A DNA stretch of 64,000 nt from Cristatella mucedo (lineage: Eukaryota; Bryozoa; Phylactolaemata; Cristatellidae): positions 9,028,501 to 9,092,500 of the forward strand of contig WPIO01000008.1 of NCBI GenBank assembly GCA_009760855.2, read 5' to 3'. Below, piece by piece: positions 25,501-34,745 of this stretch. Under the pieces are notes generated by a model. The model saw only the letters and a program-made list of their open reading frames with translations. It did not search any database and was not told the DNA's origin. Both the position numbers and the translations under genes were made by a program. Each line of letters begins with the position of its first letter. Position 1 is the first letter of the stretch.

Positions 25501-27057
25501 GAACCGTTTTCGGAAAACTAAACAACCCTTATTTTTCTATGCTTCTTCAGCACGCATAATTGAAGGCTTCCTCTAGAGAAGGCTGCCGTATCTGTTCGAA
25601 ATAAGGAAAGGAGCTTCTACCGTACAGCAGACACTTACAATACATGACGAGTGGTATGCCTTTGATGCACAGCTTAATGTAAAGTCTTCACATGAAGACG
25701 CCAGGCTTAGCCGGGTGTTAACAAAGGAGTTTCCTGCGGTGCCCCTTTGATCGTACGCATTTTGGTTTTTAAAGGCTCACTCAAAAAGCTGCCTAACAGC
25801 GACGACCGGCGGGTAATAACCGAAGAACAGGACCTCAGGAGGCTGGCGTTCAACCGGGCTCGTCTTGGCCGGACCAGCTGCAAACCAGAATGCGGCGAAA
25901 CGAGCGTTATCTAAAGAGCATTCGGCATCATTCATAATACCGGCAGCTTCTTCCAGGGTGACCTTTCTCGTTACCAGTGGATAGCTTACGGGCTCAAGAA
26001 TTTGTGCGAGTGCGAGCTACCGACCGAGGCGAGAGCGTGGACCGGGCGAGAGCAGCTCTCCGATACTTTACCACAAGATCTATGCGTATGTAGGAATTCA
26101 ATGGGCCTCACTTCTTCATATGCATTTGCGATAAACAGTCACCCTTGCACGCTTCTCCTGAGTTCCCGATGAAATCACCTGTCTTCCTCAAAAGATTTGG
26201 GCTCGCATCAGCGGCATCATTTCCGTGCGAAGTAATTAGCGGAACGATTATTAGCTTACGCGGCCTCTGCGTGACTGCTTTGAGACATACGTAGCTGATA
26301 TGATTTTTGGGTGCAGAGACCATTAAGCTCGCAGATTAGTAGCTCAGCAGAGGCAACTACTTACTTTTTCGGGATTAAACAGGATGCGCAAGGGCGGCAC
26401 GGTGCATTCGTTGTGCGAATATCCGTTCTCCGTCAAACTACGAAAGAGCTCTCGGTATGCTTTTTTTGGGCGGTAAGATTCTTGATTCTACGAGTTGGTA
26501 AACACGCTGCCAGCTAGCTTTGTCGAGAAGGCTCTATAAAAATAAAGCAGGTCGAGCGGATGGCGTACGAGCAAGCGATGCCTGGGGCTTTCTTTCTAAA
26601 GACGCTACCGCTTCAAAAATATCTCAATAAATTACGGCCCCTCTACCAAGCTGCCTTGAACGGCGGCAAAGGTAGCCGGTCCTTCGAGCAACCTATTTAG
26701 CCTCACTGAATAAAGCGGTGGCCACTTGCTCAGGCAAAAACAGTTTGCAGCTGCGAGCAGAAGGTGCCTCGTGAAATCCTGCCTGCGGCAGCCTCTGCCG
26801 GACATGCCTCGTGGAAGCGCTGTGGTTGCCTAGAAGTTGCCGCCGCGCTCTGGGCGTCGCCAAGGGGAGGTTTTTGCCCACGAGCGGCCGCCGGCGGGAT
26901 GAAATTCGCCGAGAGGTTGGCCCAAGCCCCGAGTTTCCACCCTCTTACCTAAGGCCCGACTCTTAATCTGCCCAGACCAACCAAGCGTACGTGACCGCAG
27001 ACGACTCAATCTTACCCGCACTACTAGCCGTAGTGTACTTTCGCCCGGTTACGCTCT
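22581..27057. other. No recognised gene; heterogeneous sequence with CpG-rich patches
   Basis: A short (GA)n lies at 23838-23856. Opposed open frames lie at about 23.75-24.40 kb, where the minus strand carries 142 and 92 codons. They show no family motif, though a good acceptor (TTTGTTTCTTTGCAG) lies on the plus strand at 24348. GC- and CpG-rich patches at 25.7-26.1 and 26.6-27.1 kb carry overlapping frames on both strands that I cannot assign. Some could be host exons, but I have no evidence to choose. Confidence 0.3.
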
Positions 27058-27114
27058 TCTGTCTGCACACCTAATCAGCTCCGAACCTGTCGCCAGGTCG
27101 CACCCAGCCGAGCT
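27058..27114 (+). repeat. Isolated copy of the 58-bp minisatellite unit
   Basis: Contains CAGCTCCGAACCTGTCGCC and CGCACCCAGCCGAGCTCT, which line up with the unit repeated eleven times at 30.95-31.54 kb (CAGCTCTGAACCAGTCAGTC, then GCACCCAGCCAAGCTC). A SINE/LINE-tail insertion directly abuts its right end. Confidence 0.6.
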
Positions 27115-27390
27115 CTACATTTAATAACAATAACAATAATCATACACTTGATAAAGCGCCCTTGGAGAACTTTATCTCTTTCTAGGCACGCCACATTCAC
27201 CGCATTTAATTTCAATTTCAGCTGATTTAACGGCCTCCTCATTTTTATAGCGGCGGAATAGCAGTTATACGGCTGTCGCCACAAATTGCATCAGACTATA
27301 CAGAATCGCCCACTGCAGGACTCGAATCCGCAACCTGGGTCGTGAAGAGCGAGCACCTTACCTCCTGACCTAAGACCAATTTATCTGCAG
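27115..27390 (-). mobile_element. tRNA-derived SINE, copy 3, with LINE-type 3' tail
   Basis: On the minus strand it starts with an A-box-like TAGGTCAGGAGG (27361-27372) and a B box GGATTCGAGTCC (27318-27329). The shared body follows (CCGCCGCTATAAAAATGAGG, GGCCGTTAAATCAGC). It ends in GTGCCTAGAAAGAGATAAAG, TTCTCCAAGGGCGCTTTATC and (ATT)n. That end is the same as the 3' end of the LINE family in this window. A SINE borrowing its partner LINE's tail is the simplest reading; chance insertion of a tail fragment beside a SINE is the alternative. Confidence 0.72.
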
Positions 27391-27909
27391 CATTTGCAGC
27401 TCCACGTGTGCAGTCCTCAGATATGCTTCTGAAAACAGGACACGCTTAGCATAAGGTGAGATGCCACCATTAGACAAAACCTATCAGCGAGCCTTCGTCG
27501 GCGGATCAGTAAGAATCTCCCTGCGTCCTGCATTCGTAATATTAGAGCTCGGCTATCAAACCCGCGACTTTCAAGTTTAAAGCGCTGGTGAGCACTCATT
27601 GTGGTACTCACTGCGCCTCAGAATGTTATGAATAGTCGACCGTCGGCCGTTACTATCGGTAAATCTGAGTTCGAAAGGTTACCGTCTGCCAGGCTGGCTC
27701 TCTGCAGACCCAAATGCAATCCACTTAATCGGCGTCACTCTGAAATTGGATTGCCTCTTAAATTCTGCCTGCTGAATGTCGCCTGCTACAAACCAAGGGG
27801 TTATTAATCCACGATCGAGCTGTCTATAAGAAGCAAGATGCATTTCTGCTGACCGAGTCGTGAATGACGCCCTGCTCCGGTAGCTGCATATCTGAGACCA
27901 CCACATACT

Positions 27910-28005
27910 CTCTAATGACAATAATAATAACGATAATACATAAGTTATAGCGCCCTGGAGAGAACTCAATGTCTTTCTAGGCACTTTACATTTGCTGCAA
28001 AAGAA
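27910..28005 (-). mobile_element. LINE 3'-tail fragment (outer unit of a doubled tail)
   Basis: (AAT)n, then TAGCGCCCTGGAGAGAACTCAA, then TTTCTAGGCACTTTACATTTGC, which is the family's 3' end on the minus strand and only about 95 bp long. It is followed by ATAATAGGCATAATAAGCATAA and a second complete tail at about 28035, so one insertion landed in or beside the AT-rich tail of another. Confidence 0.75.
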
Positions 28006-28034
28006 GCATAATAGGCATAATAAGCATAAATTTG

Positions 28035-28490
28035 CCATAGCGCCCTCAGAGAACTGATTGTCTTTCTAGGCACTTTGCAGCAAAGGAAGCATGATAGAAT
28101 GGTTAGTGATATCATGCTTAAAAATAAAAAGCGTAACATGGTTAGAGAAGATAGGCACAGGGTCAGCATGCAAATATGGTTCGTGGCAGCATGCAAATTG
28201 GCAGTATGCCTATGCACTCAAATGTCGAATCACGTGAACCCACTAAATGCTGTAATCAACACGTGTTATTAGTTTCTGTTTAAATGAGGTCAAGTCAGCG
28301 ATGTTGTGACACAAGTCGAAATAAATGTTCCAGGCTTTTATAGCACATGAACAAGAGGTGCAGTCTCCGAAAGAACTGGAGATGTGTATGAGGCATTGGT
28401 AAACGATTAAATTTCAAAAGGCGGGTGGTTTGATGCTTAGCCCGGTGATGGAGTAGATTTAGTAGGCAGGCTAGAGCAAAAGAATTGTAC
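28035..28490 (-). mobile_element. L2/CR1-like LINE, copy F (short, decayed)
   Basis: The tail block GCGCCCTCAGAGAACTGATT is followed by the non-coding 3' region (ACATGGTTAGAG, CAGGGTCAGCATGCAAATATGG) and the last part of the ORF, reading toward about 28490. Stops and indels are frequent. The RT domain is not present. Confidence 0.75.
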
Positions 28491-28999
28491 CCAGGCTAGT
28501 TGTAGTTGGCTGGCACGTTATGGCTGTAATGAGATGAGGGTCAACGGCTAAGCTGGGATCTGACCTATGGGCATGGCAGGATGTGTAGTGACGAGAGATT
28601 ACCGCGACTCTTAGGTGAAAGAAGCTGGCTGACTAAGTCGTGGTGTTGGAGGCTACTGGTCTCTCTGAGTTATGCATCTGGATGGGTGTAGGCGTGCTCC
28701 GACGATGTGGCCACTCAGGCAAGGCAACGAGTGCCCAAGGCCCGATCGGAGCTAGATAGCACACTCGTTGTGGCTTTTATATTCCGCATCCTCCTGTATA
28801 GTCTGTCCATCGCCTAAAAAGGCGCTGCTTTAAGTGCAGGCTTGAACTCAGCTTTCAAAAGTCTGATTCTGGTGCCGGTCTAGTCAATTTCAAAGAATTC
28901 CTTCAAGTCAGCATGCTAAAGCTTGGAAAAACCAGGGCTTTTTTCACTCTAGAAGTGAAGTCCTGCTAGTGAGACCCGAAATAGATTTTAATAGGACGG
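28491..28999. other. No recognised feature
   Basis: About 500 bp between two LINE copies. No open frame of note. The right part may be the start of LINE copy H. Confidence 0.4.
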
Positions 29000-30107
29000 T
29001 ATACAAATTGCCAGCCAATTCTCAGAGGTCTTACTACTCAGACATTAACGGCTCTGCCAACAAGTTTTAAGCCTTCATCACTGAAATAATTGTACACATG
29101 CTTGCCCCCATCCAGCACCCCTGCGACTAAAGCAATTGTTGAATCGCAATCTATGAACTTCCTAAAAAAACTTTCAGAGGTTTCGAAATGCATTGTGGCT
29201 ATCTTAATAAGGTTTAGTAACAATATCTAGTCTTCAGAAGATCTTATACTAACTCAGCTGTGATATTCACTGGCATACAAACTTAGCCCAGCCATAACCA
29301 AGATTTGTAATGCTTCTCTGGATTAAAGGGCTGTACCCAAGTTGTTCCGATTGGCTATCGTTAGACCGATACTTAAAAAGCCTGGATTAAATGCAGAAGT
29401 TCTTGAAAACTATCATCCAGTTTCTCTTCTTCCTTTTCTGTCAAGGATTCTTGAAAAAATTGTCGCTGAGCAGCTTGACACAAGCATAAGAAATAATGAA
29501 TTTTAAGAAACGTTCAATCGTAGTCCAAGCGTCAGCACTCCACTAAAACATCTCGCCTCCATATATATAACCAATCACATCCTTAGCAGCAAAGATGTTG
29601 GTAAGGGTACTGCATTAGCCCTGCTAGATATATTAGCTGCCTTCAATCCTACTGATCACAATATTATAATTTAACGAATAGGAAAAATGTTCGGTTTGGA
29701 AGACAAAGCAATCGCATGGTTCAATTCGCACTTGTGCAATTTAAATATTTTTGCTATTCAATCCGCGTCGTGTATGAGTCAGGTCTCATCCAAGAGACCA
29801 GTCACCTGCAGAGTCCCACAAGTGTCCATGCTCGGTCCTTTGCTGTTCTCTATTAGTACTTTACCTCTGGAAAAAGTGACTTTATTATATAGAATAAGCT
29901 ATAATTTCTGTGCTGGCGATGATTAGTGGTACTTCTTATTTGAACCATAGGAATCTGCTAAAACTACTGATATGTCGAACACATGCCTTGTAGAAAGTCG
30001 ATCCTGGATGTCGGCAAATTTACTTAAACTGAACGACGAGAAAAATTAACTGTTACTCATAGGAGATCCCAAGTGTGTGACTGGACTAGAAGGCTTTGCC
30101 CTATTGA
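29000..30107 (+). mobile_element. L2-like LINE, copy H, divergent subfamily (5' segment)
   Basis: The plus-strand translation gives [40 protein letters not shown] and, further on, MFGLEDKAIAWFNSHL (29687) and RVPQVSMLGPLLFSISTLPL, the RT fingers and palm of an L2-type element. The catalytic box is damaged (YNFCAGDD instead of FYADDTQ). Protein-level divergence from the other copies is large, suggesting an older or different subfamily. It is interrupted at about 30108 by a LINE tail and continues to 30845. Confidence 0.75.
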
Positions 30108-30197
30108 AAATTTTCCTTTGCAGCAGATGTTAAAGGCTTATAAAAAAATAAGTTCTCTGAGGGCGCTGTAACAAATGTATTGTTTTTTATTGTTATG
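30108..30197 (+). mobile_element. LINE 3'-tail insertion inside copy H
   Basis: TTTGCAGCAGATGTTAAAGG, then AAGTTCTCTGAGGGCGCTGT and TATTGTTTTTTATTGTTATG: a roughly 90-bp sense-oriented tail of the common family. Copy-H coding sequence is present on both sides, so this is a very short 5'-truncated insertion rather than the true end of H. Confidence 0.65.
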
Positions 30198-30845
30198 ATT
30201 AGGGGATTTTGCTCTGCAACCACAACCGTGTGCTCGTTATTTATGAGCTGTCTTTGACAGCTGCCTAAATTGTGAAAGCTTCGTTAAGAAGACTGCTTTC
30301 GCCGCTAGCCATCACGTCCGATCTCCGTCTAAGATTAGGATTTGTCTTCAGCGATGGCTTGCAATTAGTTTAACCAGTTCCTTAGTTCAGTCTCGGCTGG
30401 ACTATTGAAATTTCATTTTGGCTGGCTACCGAAAAAAGCCACTAGACCACTGCCGCTGGTGATGAATATGGCTTTAAATCTAGTTTGCGAATCCCAGAAG
30501 ATTGACCGAGTGTCTCCTTTTTTGCAAGAGCTAGAATGGCTTTCGGTTGATCAACGGATACAGAGTTAAGTTCTTACGCGACCCACAGGATCGGCCACGG
30601 CTTGGCTCCTTCTTACTTAGCTGAGCTGTTGCATCAGTTTCAACCTCCTTGTGCCCTCAATTCCAGTATGGCGAATAAACCTGCTGTTTAATTCCTCAGC
30701 TTAAAGACCATTGGCGACAGAATGTTTTACTCTGCAGGTGTGGTACGCTTCGCGCTTTACTTTTGTTGCTTGAGATGAAGTTGGTTGGCTACCGAATGCG
30801 TACCAAAGCCGCTTAGGCTTTGAGTGAGCTATACAAAGCTCTCGA
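30198..30845 (+). mobile_element. L2-like LINE, copy H (3' segment)
   Basis: Resumes the C-terminal part of H: SLVQSRLDY and KKPLDHC (near 30.39-30.45 kb), then QELEWLSVDQRIQS (near 30.53 kb), equivalent to [10 protein letters not shown]...HWLPVKQRI in the other copies. Frames are broken and no typical tail is seen at the right end. Confidence 0.65.
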
Positions 30846-30944
30846 GCTTAGCGCCCATATAGAGGCTCTCTAGAGTTGCAGATAGCGATAAATTACATCC
30901 GTCAACACGTAGGACACAGCGAAGCCTTTTTCAGCACACATAAG

Positions 30945-31541
30945 CAGCTCTGAACCAGTCAGTCGGTAGCATCCAGCAAAGCTCTTGTTCTTTGTACAGT
31001 AGCAGGTCCTAACTAGTCAACCGGTAGAACCCAGCAAAGCTCTTGTTCTTCACACACAGGCAGCACTGCATCTGGCATCAAGTAGCACACAGCCAAGCCT
31101 TGGCTTGGCATACATAACCATCTCTGAAGCAGTCAGTAGGTCTCACCCAGCAAAGCACTTGTTCTGCACTCATTAGCATATCCGAACCAGTCAGTCGGTA
31201 GCACCCATCACTTATAAGCAGCTCCGAATTAGACAGCTGGTTGCATCAAGTCAAACTTTCGTTCTGCACTCCTACGCACCTCCAAACCAGTCAGCTAGTA
31301 GCACCTACCTAGCTTTTGTTCTGCACACACAGGCAGCTCTGCATCAGTCAACAAGTAGCATACAACCAAGCTCTTGTTCTGAACACATAAGCAGGAGCTC
31401 CAAACTATTCAGCAGGCTGCACCCAGATAAACTGTTGCTCTGCATTTGTAAGCAGCTCTGAGCCAGTCAGCCAGTAGCACACAGCCAAGCTTTTGTTCTG
31501 CACTCATAAGCAGCTCTGCATCGGTCATGACTATTGTTCTG
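30945..31541 (+). repeat. 58-bp minisatellite, about 11 units
   Basis: The unit approximates CAGCTCTGAACCAGTCAGTC, GGTAGCACCCAGCCAAGCTC, TTGTTCTGCACACATAAG. The CAGCTC anchor recurs at 30945, 31003, 31061, 31119, 31177, 31219, 31277, 31334, 31392, 31453 and 31511. Spacing is 58 bp except for 42, 57 and 61, so one unit has lost 16 bp. Units differ by several substitutions each. The array ends in a short (TGTAAA)-like run at about 31545-31580. Confidence 0.9.
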
Positions 31542-33019
31542 TAAAGATGTAAAAATGTAAATGTAAATGTAAAATGTAAAGAACATGTTGGTAACAGACT
31601 TGTATAATACAGGGTATAATAGAGCCCCTAAAATTTACTGAAGCACATGTCTAACTGGAAAAATCAGATAACTTCTGCTCCTAAGGTATTGGACCCAGTC
31701 ACCTGTGGGCTGATCGGCTGAGCCGATGATCAGCCTTTCCAAGCTTCAGCAAGACCCTAGCCTCTCCAAGCATCTCTAAGCAGTCTGCGATCTATGGCAC
31801 TGTCGGTTATGTGCTGTTTAGCACAAGATCGTGAGGGCTGAATGAACCTCGGCACTCCGAAAGCAAGCCGTTTGGCATACGAAGGTCTACTTAAAGTTAA
31901 ACGGAATCACAGAGCATCCGGCTCAAATATTCACAATAGCTGATGGCTAGGTGACGCCCATACCCCACTAGAAGTCTCCTGGAAACCTTTCCATGCGATT
32001 CGCTGGTGGTCGGCCTCGGTTTGGCCCCCATAGGAGTTCCTGGCTGCTGGAGAAGTCTTTACAAACGTGTTGTGAAATTCCACGTTGGTTATAACTAGTC
32101 GAGAAACGCAGCAGTCGTAACGGTACTAGTCTCAGCAGACATCTGCCGAATACTGGCGAAGCCTGAAGCTTGTAGCACAGTCAGCTCTCATATCTTCACA
32201 TATATAAAGTGCGATCACAGGCACCGGGTTTTTATGAGGCCGCGGCCATAGACTCTCGCGTAATTGCATACTCGTGAATAAAGATTAACGGTCGAAATCT
32301 GGCTCGTTTAGCTGACGTGGCCGTCAACCTTCGACTTCGCCACTTTGTCAAGCTTTGACACAGAGTGCGAACGAGAATTTTCGGGACGTCTTTTTCTGAG
32401 TTGTCGCTGTGGCTGTCTTGAGCTCATCTTCCTAGCAAATAGCCGTTCCGATGCCAAAGAACTAGACTGAAAAGCGTCTTCGGAGCCCTCAACCTTTCAC
32501 ACGCACAGATCGTCTGCACTTTACTTGGCTGAAGAAAAAAGAGTGCCCTAAGCCGTAGTGCTACTATTATGGATACTTGAAGCGATCTGATACTGAAACG
32601 AGATTAGTGCTCACACCACGTAGATGAGAAAATCTCCCCGACCCGTTCGAACGAGCAATTGTGACTTCATTTTATCATGTTTAGTAGTGGCATTCCCACA
32701 GCAACCCAGTCTTCTTGGCTAGACTAGAGGTTGGCAAAATTTTGAACTGCTAGGCCGTTTCAGAAGGTCAGGAAGGCACAGTTGGTCCAAAAAAAGCAAG
32801 CCCACTCCGCTGGCCAGCCGGAGAGGGCGTGGCCAGACGAACTAGCAAATAAAAAGCCAAAACTGACTCACAGATACGCATTAAAATTGCAGGGGTAGAC
32901 ATATATCACCCCAACCCAGCCATGCACTTCTTTTCGTACAAGTGCCTGACGTCAGTTCTAAGAATAAATATGAGCAGCAGTGTAATTGAAACCGGCAGTA
33001 ATGAACTTAACCATAACCT
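31542..33019. other. No recognised gene; possible transposon ends
   Basis: A TATATAAAG box near 32200 and an AATAAA near 32279 are spaced as in some LTRs, but I see no repeat partner or primer-binding site. At about 32722-32850 a GAGGTTGGCAAAATTTTG...GGCCGTTTCAGAAGG stretch, followed by GGGCGTGGCCAGACG, resembles an hAT terminal region. Both are weak. Confidence 0.25.
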
Positions 33020-33137
33020 CAACAATTCAATTACTAACCATTCGATCGCTCTTCTTTTGCAGCAAATGTAAAGTGCCTAGAAAGAGATTGAGTTCTCTCC
33101 AGGGCGCTGTATTGAATGCATTGCTTATATCACTATT
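33020..33137 (+). mobile_element. LINE 3'-tail fragment, copy G
   Basis: CTTCTTTTGCAGCAAATGTA, AAGTGCCTAGAAAGAGATTG and AGTTCTCTCCAGGGCGCTGT: a sense-oriented tail-only insertion of the common LINE family. It is immediately followed by the first of two roughly 55-bp direct repeats. Confidence 0.8.
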
Positions 33138-33571
33138 AATTAGGCTAGATACAACTATAAATAACTAGGGTGGCGTAGGGCCGGATTGGAGTGTGCCTAG
33201 TGTGGACAACCTAGTGGGGAGACAACATAGGGCCTATCTGACATAACTGCCGGCTTTTGAGAACCTCTGAGTTAACACTTTCTGGCGCAAATCCATCACG
33301 GCTAAGGGCTGCCGCTGCTAGCCATGCGAAAAGCAAAGTCGCAGTTCTAAAATCATACTGCCAAACGAGCGAAGCAAAATCAAGCACAAAAACAGTTAGC
33401 TCTCACGTCAAAGCAAAAGGCGGCCGAGAGACGGCACGTGCCTCAAAAACTCGTTAGTTGGAATACTCGTAAGTCGAAGTACCTCTATAGTGAAGAGGAA
33501 GAAAACTGAGACAAATCAATTAGGCCGGATCCATCAATAAATAACTAGGTGGCCGCTAGGCCGGACTGGAG
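33138..33571. repeat. Pair of ~55-bp direct repeats flanking a pogo/Tigger-like fragment
   Basis: ATTAGGC..GAT......ATAAATAACTAGG.....GGCCGGA.TGGAG occurs at 33138-33191 and at 33515-33571. Between them, minus-strand CTATAGAGGTACTTCGACTT followed by ACGAG (33441-33490) resembles terminal repeats of pogo/Tigger-type mariner elements. A poorer inverted partner, GAACCTCTGAGTTAACAC, lies near 33265, suggesting a MITE of about 230 bp. The frame across it is unremarkable. Confidence 0.35.
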
Positions 33572-33601
33572 CACTAGTTAGGCTGGATCTGGCCTAATTG
33601 A
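33516..33601. repeat. Perfect 11-bp inverted repeat
   Basis: TCAATTAGGCC at 33516-33526 and GGCCTAATTGA at 33591-33601 are exact inverted copies 64 bp apart. It may be the end of a small element. No target duplication is visible. Confidence 0.6.
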
Positions 33602-33650
33602 TTAACGAATAATGTCTAATGACGCTTAACGAATAATGGCGACCCCTGAA

Positions 33651-33736
33651 CCTTGCAGCACGGCTAGCTACTTGTAGGTGCCGCAGCAACGCACCTTGCA
33701 GCACGGCTAGCTACTTGTAGGTGCCGCAGCAATGCA
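33651..33736 (+). repeat. 43-bp tandem duplication
   Basis: Two adjacent copies of a unit beginning CCTTGCAGCACGGCTAGCTA, at 33651 and 33694, essentially identical. Recent local duplication. Confidence 0.9.
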
Positions 33737-33839
33737 CGCAGCTGCGCCGACAGAAGCAGGAACACAGCAGCAACTAAGAGCGCTCACTATTTTAACATGA
33801 CAAGTATTTTTCCACAGGAAGCGCCTTAGATAACGGCAA

Positions 33840-34008
33840 CGGAGTATGTAGCACCATCGAAGAGCTTAAGCGATAGGTGAGCGGATGCAGGTCAAGGGAG
33901 AAGAGCCGTGCCACGCCGCGAACAGCGTGCGAACTATGCGAGCAGCAGCAGCCGCCGCCTGCACCGCAAAGCGGCTGGGATTGCCTCACAGAGCAAACGG
34001 AAGAGGCA

Positions 34009-34052
<44 letters not shown>

Positions 34053-34725
34053 AGGGCGGCGAATGCGTGCGTGCTCTGCGGCGAGGTTTTAGCAGACGCG
34101 AGTTTTTACAGTGATATTACCCGGTCACGGACGGCCATGAACCCATTTTAATTCCACTCGATGAGCAGACGCCGAGTTCGTTTTGAATTAGCACTTCGAT
34201 TATGTGCTAAAGTTTTCCTTTATTATGAGTCAAGTCCGGCATACAAAGAAATCTTGCAGGTCTTGCCCTGCCTTCTCGGAGGTAAATTCTAGGTCCAAAG
34301 CTGCCTAAAGCCTACGTCGTCGCCGACAATGCGTCGCTTATGCTCTTTACGATCACTAGCGTTTTTTTGGGCGGGAAGGGGCGCAAAGAAAAGAGCGGAA
34401 ACCGAAGCTAGCTAGCTAGCACTCTCGGTGGATTTTTCGGGAAACCTACAAATGCGGCGAATGTTAGCGGTGGAAAATGTTGGTATTTTTATTGAGCTAG
34501 TGAGGGTGCGTGAGAACTGGAAGCGGCGTAGCTGGCCGAAACCAGCCCTCCGCACTTACTCTTATTAAGGCTGCCGTTGGTGGACGGCGTTTTCAAGAAC
34601 ACTCGACGTCAGCTCGCGGATGCCTTTGCTCGGCGATGGCGGCGGCGACGTGGCGCAAGAACGCCACTCAGCCGCGGTGCTACAGACAGAAACACTATCG
34701 GCGGATCTGAACCGTATCCAAGTTG
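33840..34725. other. CpG-rich segment with (CGG)14
   Basis: G+C and CpG content rise sharply from about 33.85 to 34.7 kb relative to flanks. All three forward frames stay open across the (CGG) run, giving poly-Ala, poly-Gly or poly-Arg, which is uninformative. One frame with an ATG at 33885 runs to 34151 and ends ACVLCGEVLADASFYSD. This could be a CpG-island promoter or 5'-UTR of an unidentified gene. I cannot show coding. Confidence 0.3.
34010..34052. repeat. (CGG)14 trinucleotide repeat
   Basis: An uninterrupted CGG run of about 43 bp, preceded by GGCAG and followed by GCAGGGCGGCG. Long pure CGG runs are typical of vertebrate and invertebrate 5'-UTRs and of poly-Ala or poly-Gly tracts. Confidence 0.95.
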
Positions 34726-34745
34726 CAACATGCTCATGGAAAGAG

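Noticed and set aside
30945-31541. CRISPR array suggested by regular repeats
   Set aside because: The units are contiguous 58-mers without unique spacers, and the context is a eukaryotic genome; it is a minisatellite.
31800-32360. Possible solo LTR (TATA box then AATAAA)
   Set aside because: No second copy, no TG...CA borders with target duplication, and no primer-binding site or gag/pol frame seen.
33877-34151. Poly-Ala, poly-Gly and poly-Arg frames
   Set aside because: All three frames are open through the CGG run, so openness says nothing about coding. Not called as genes.
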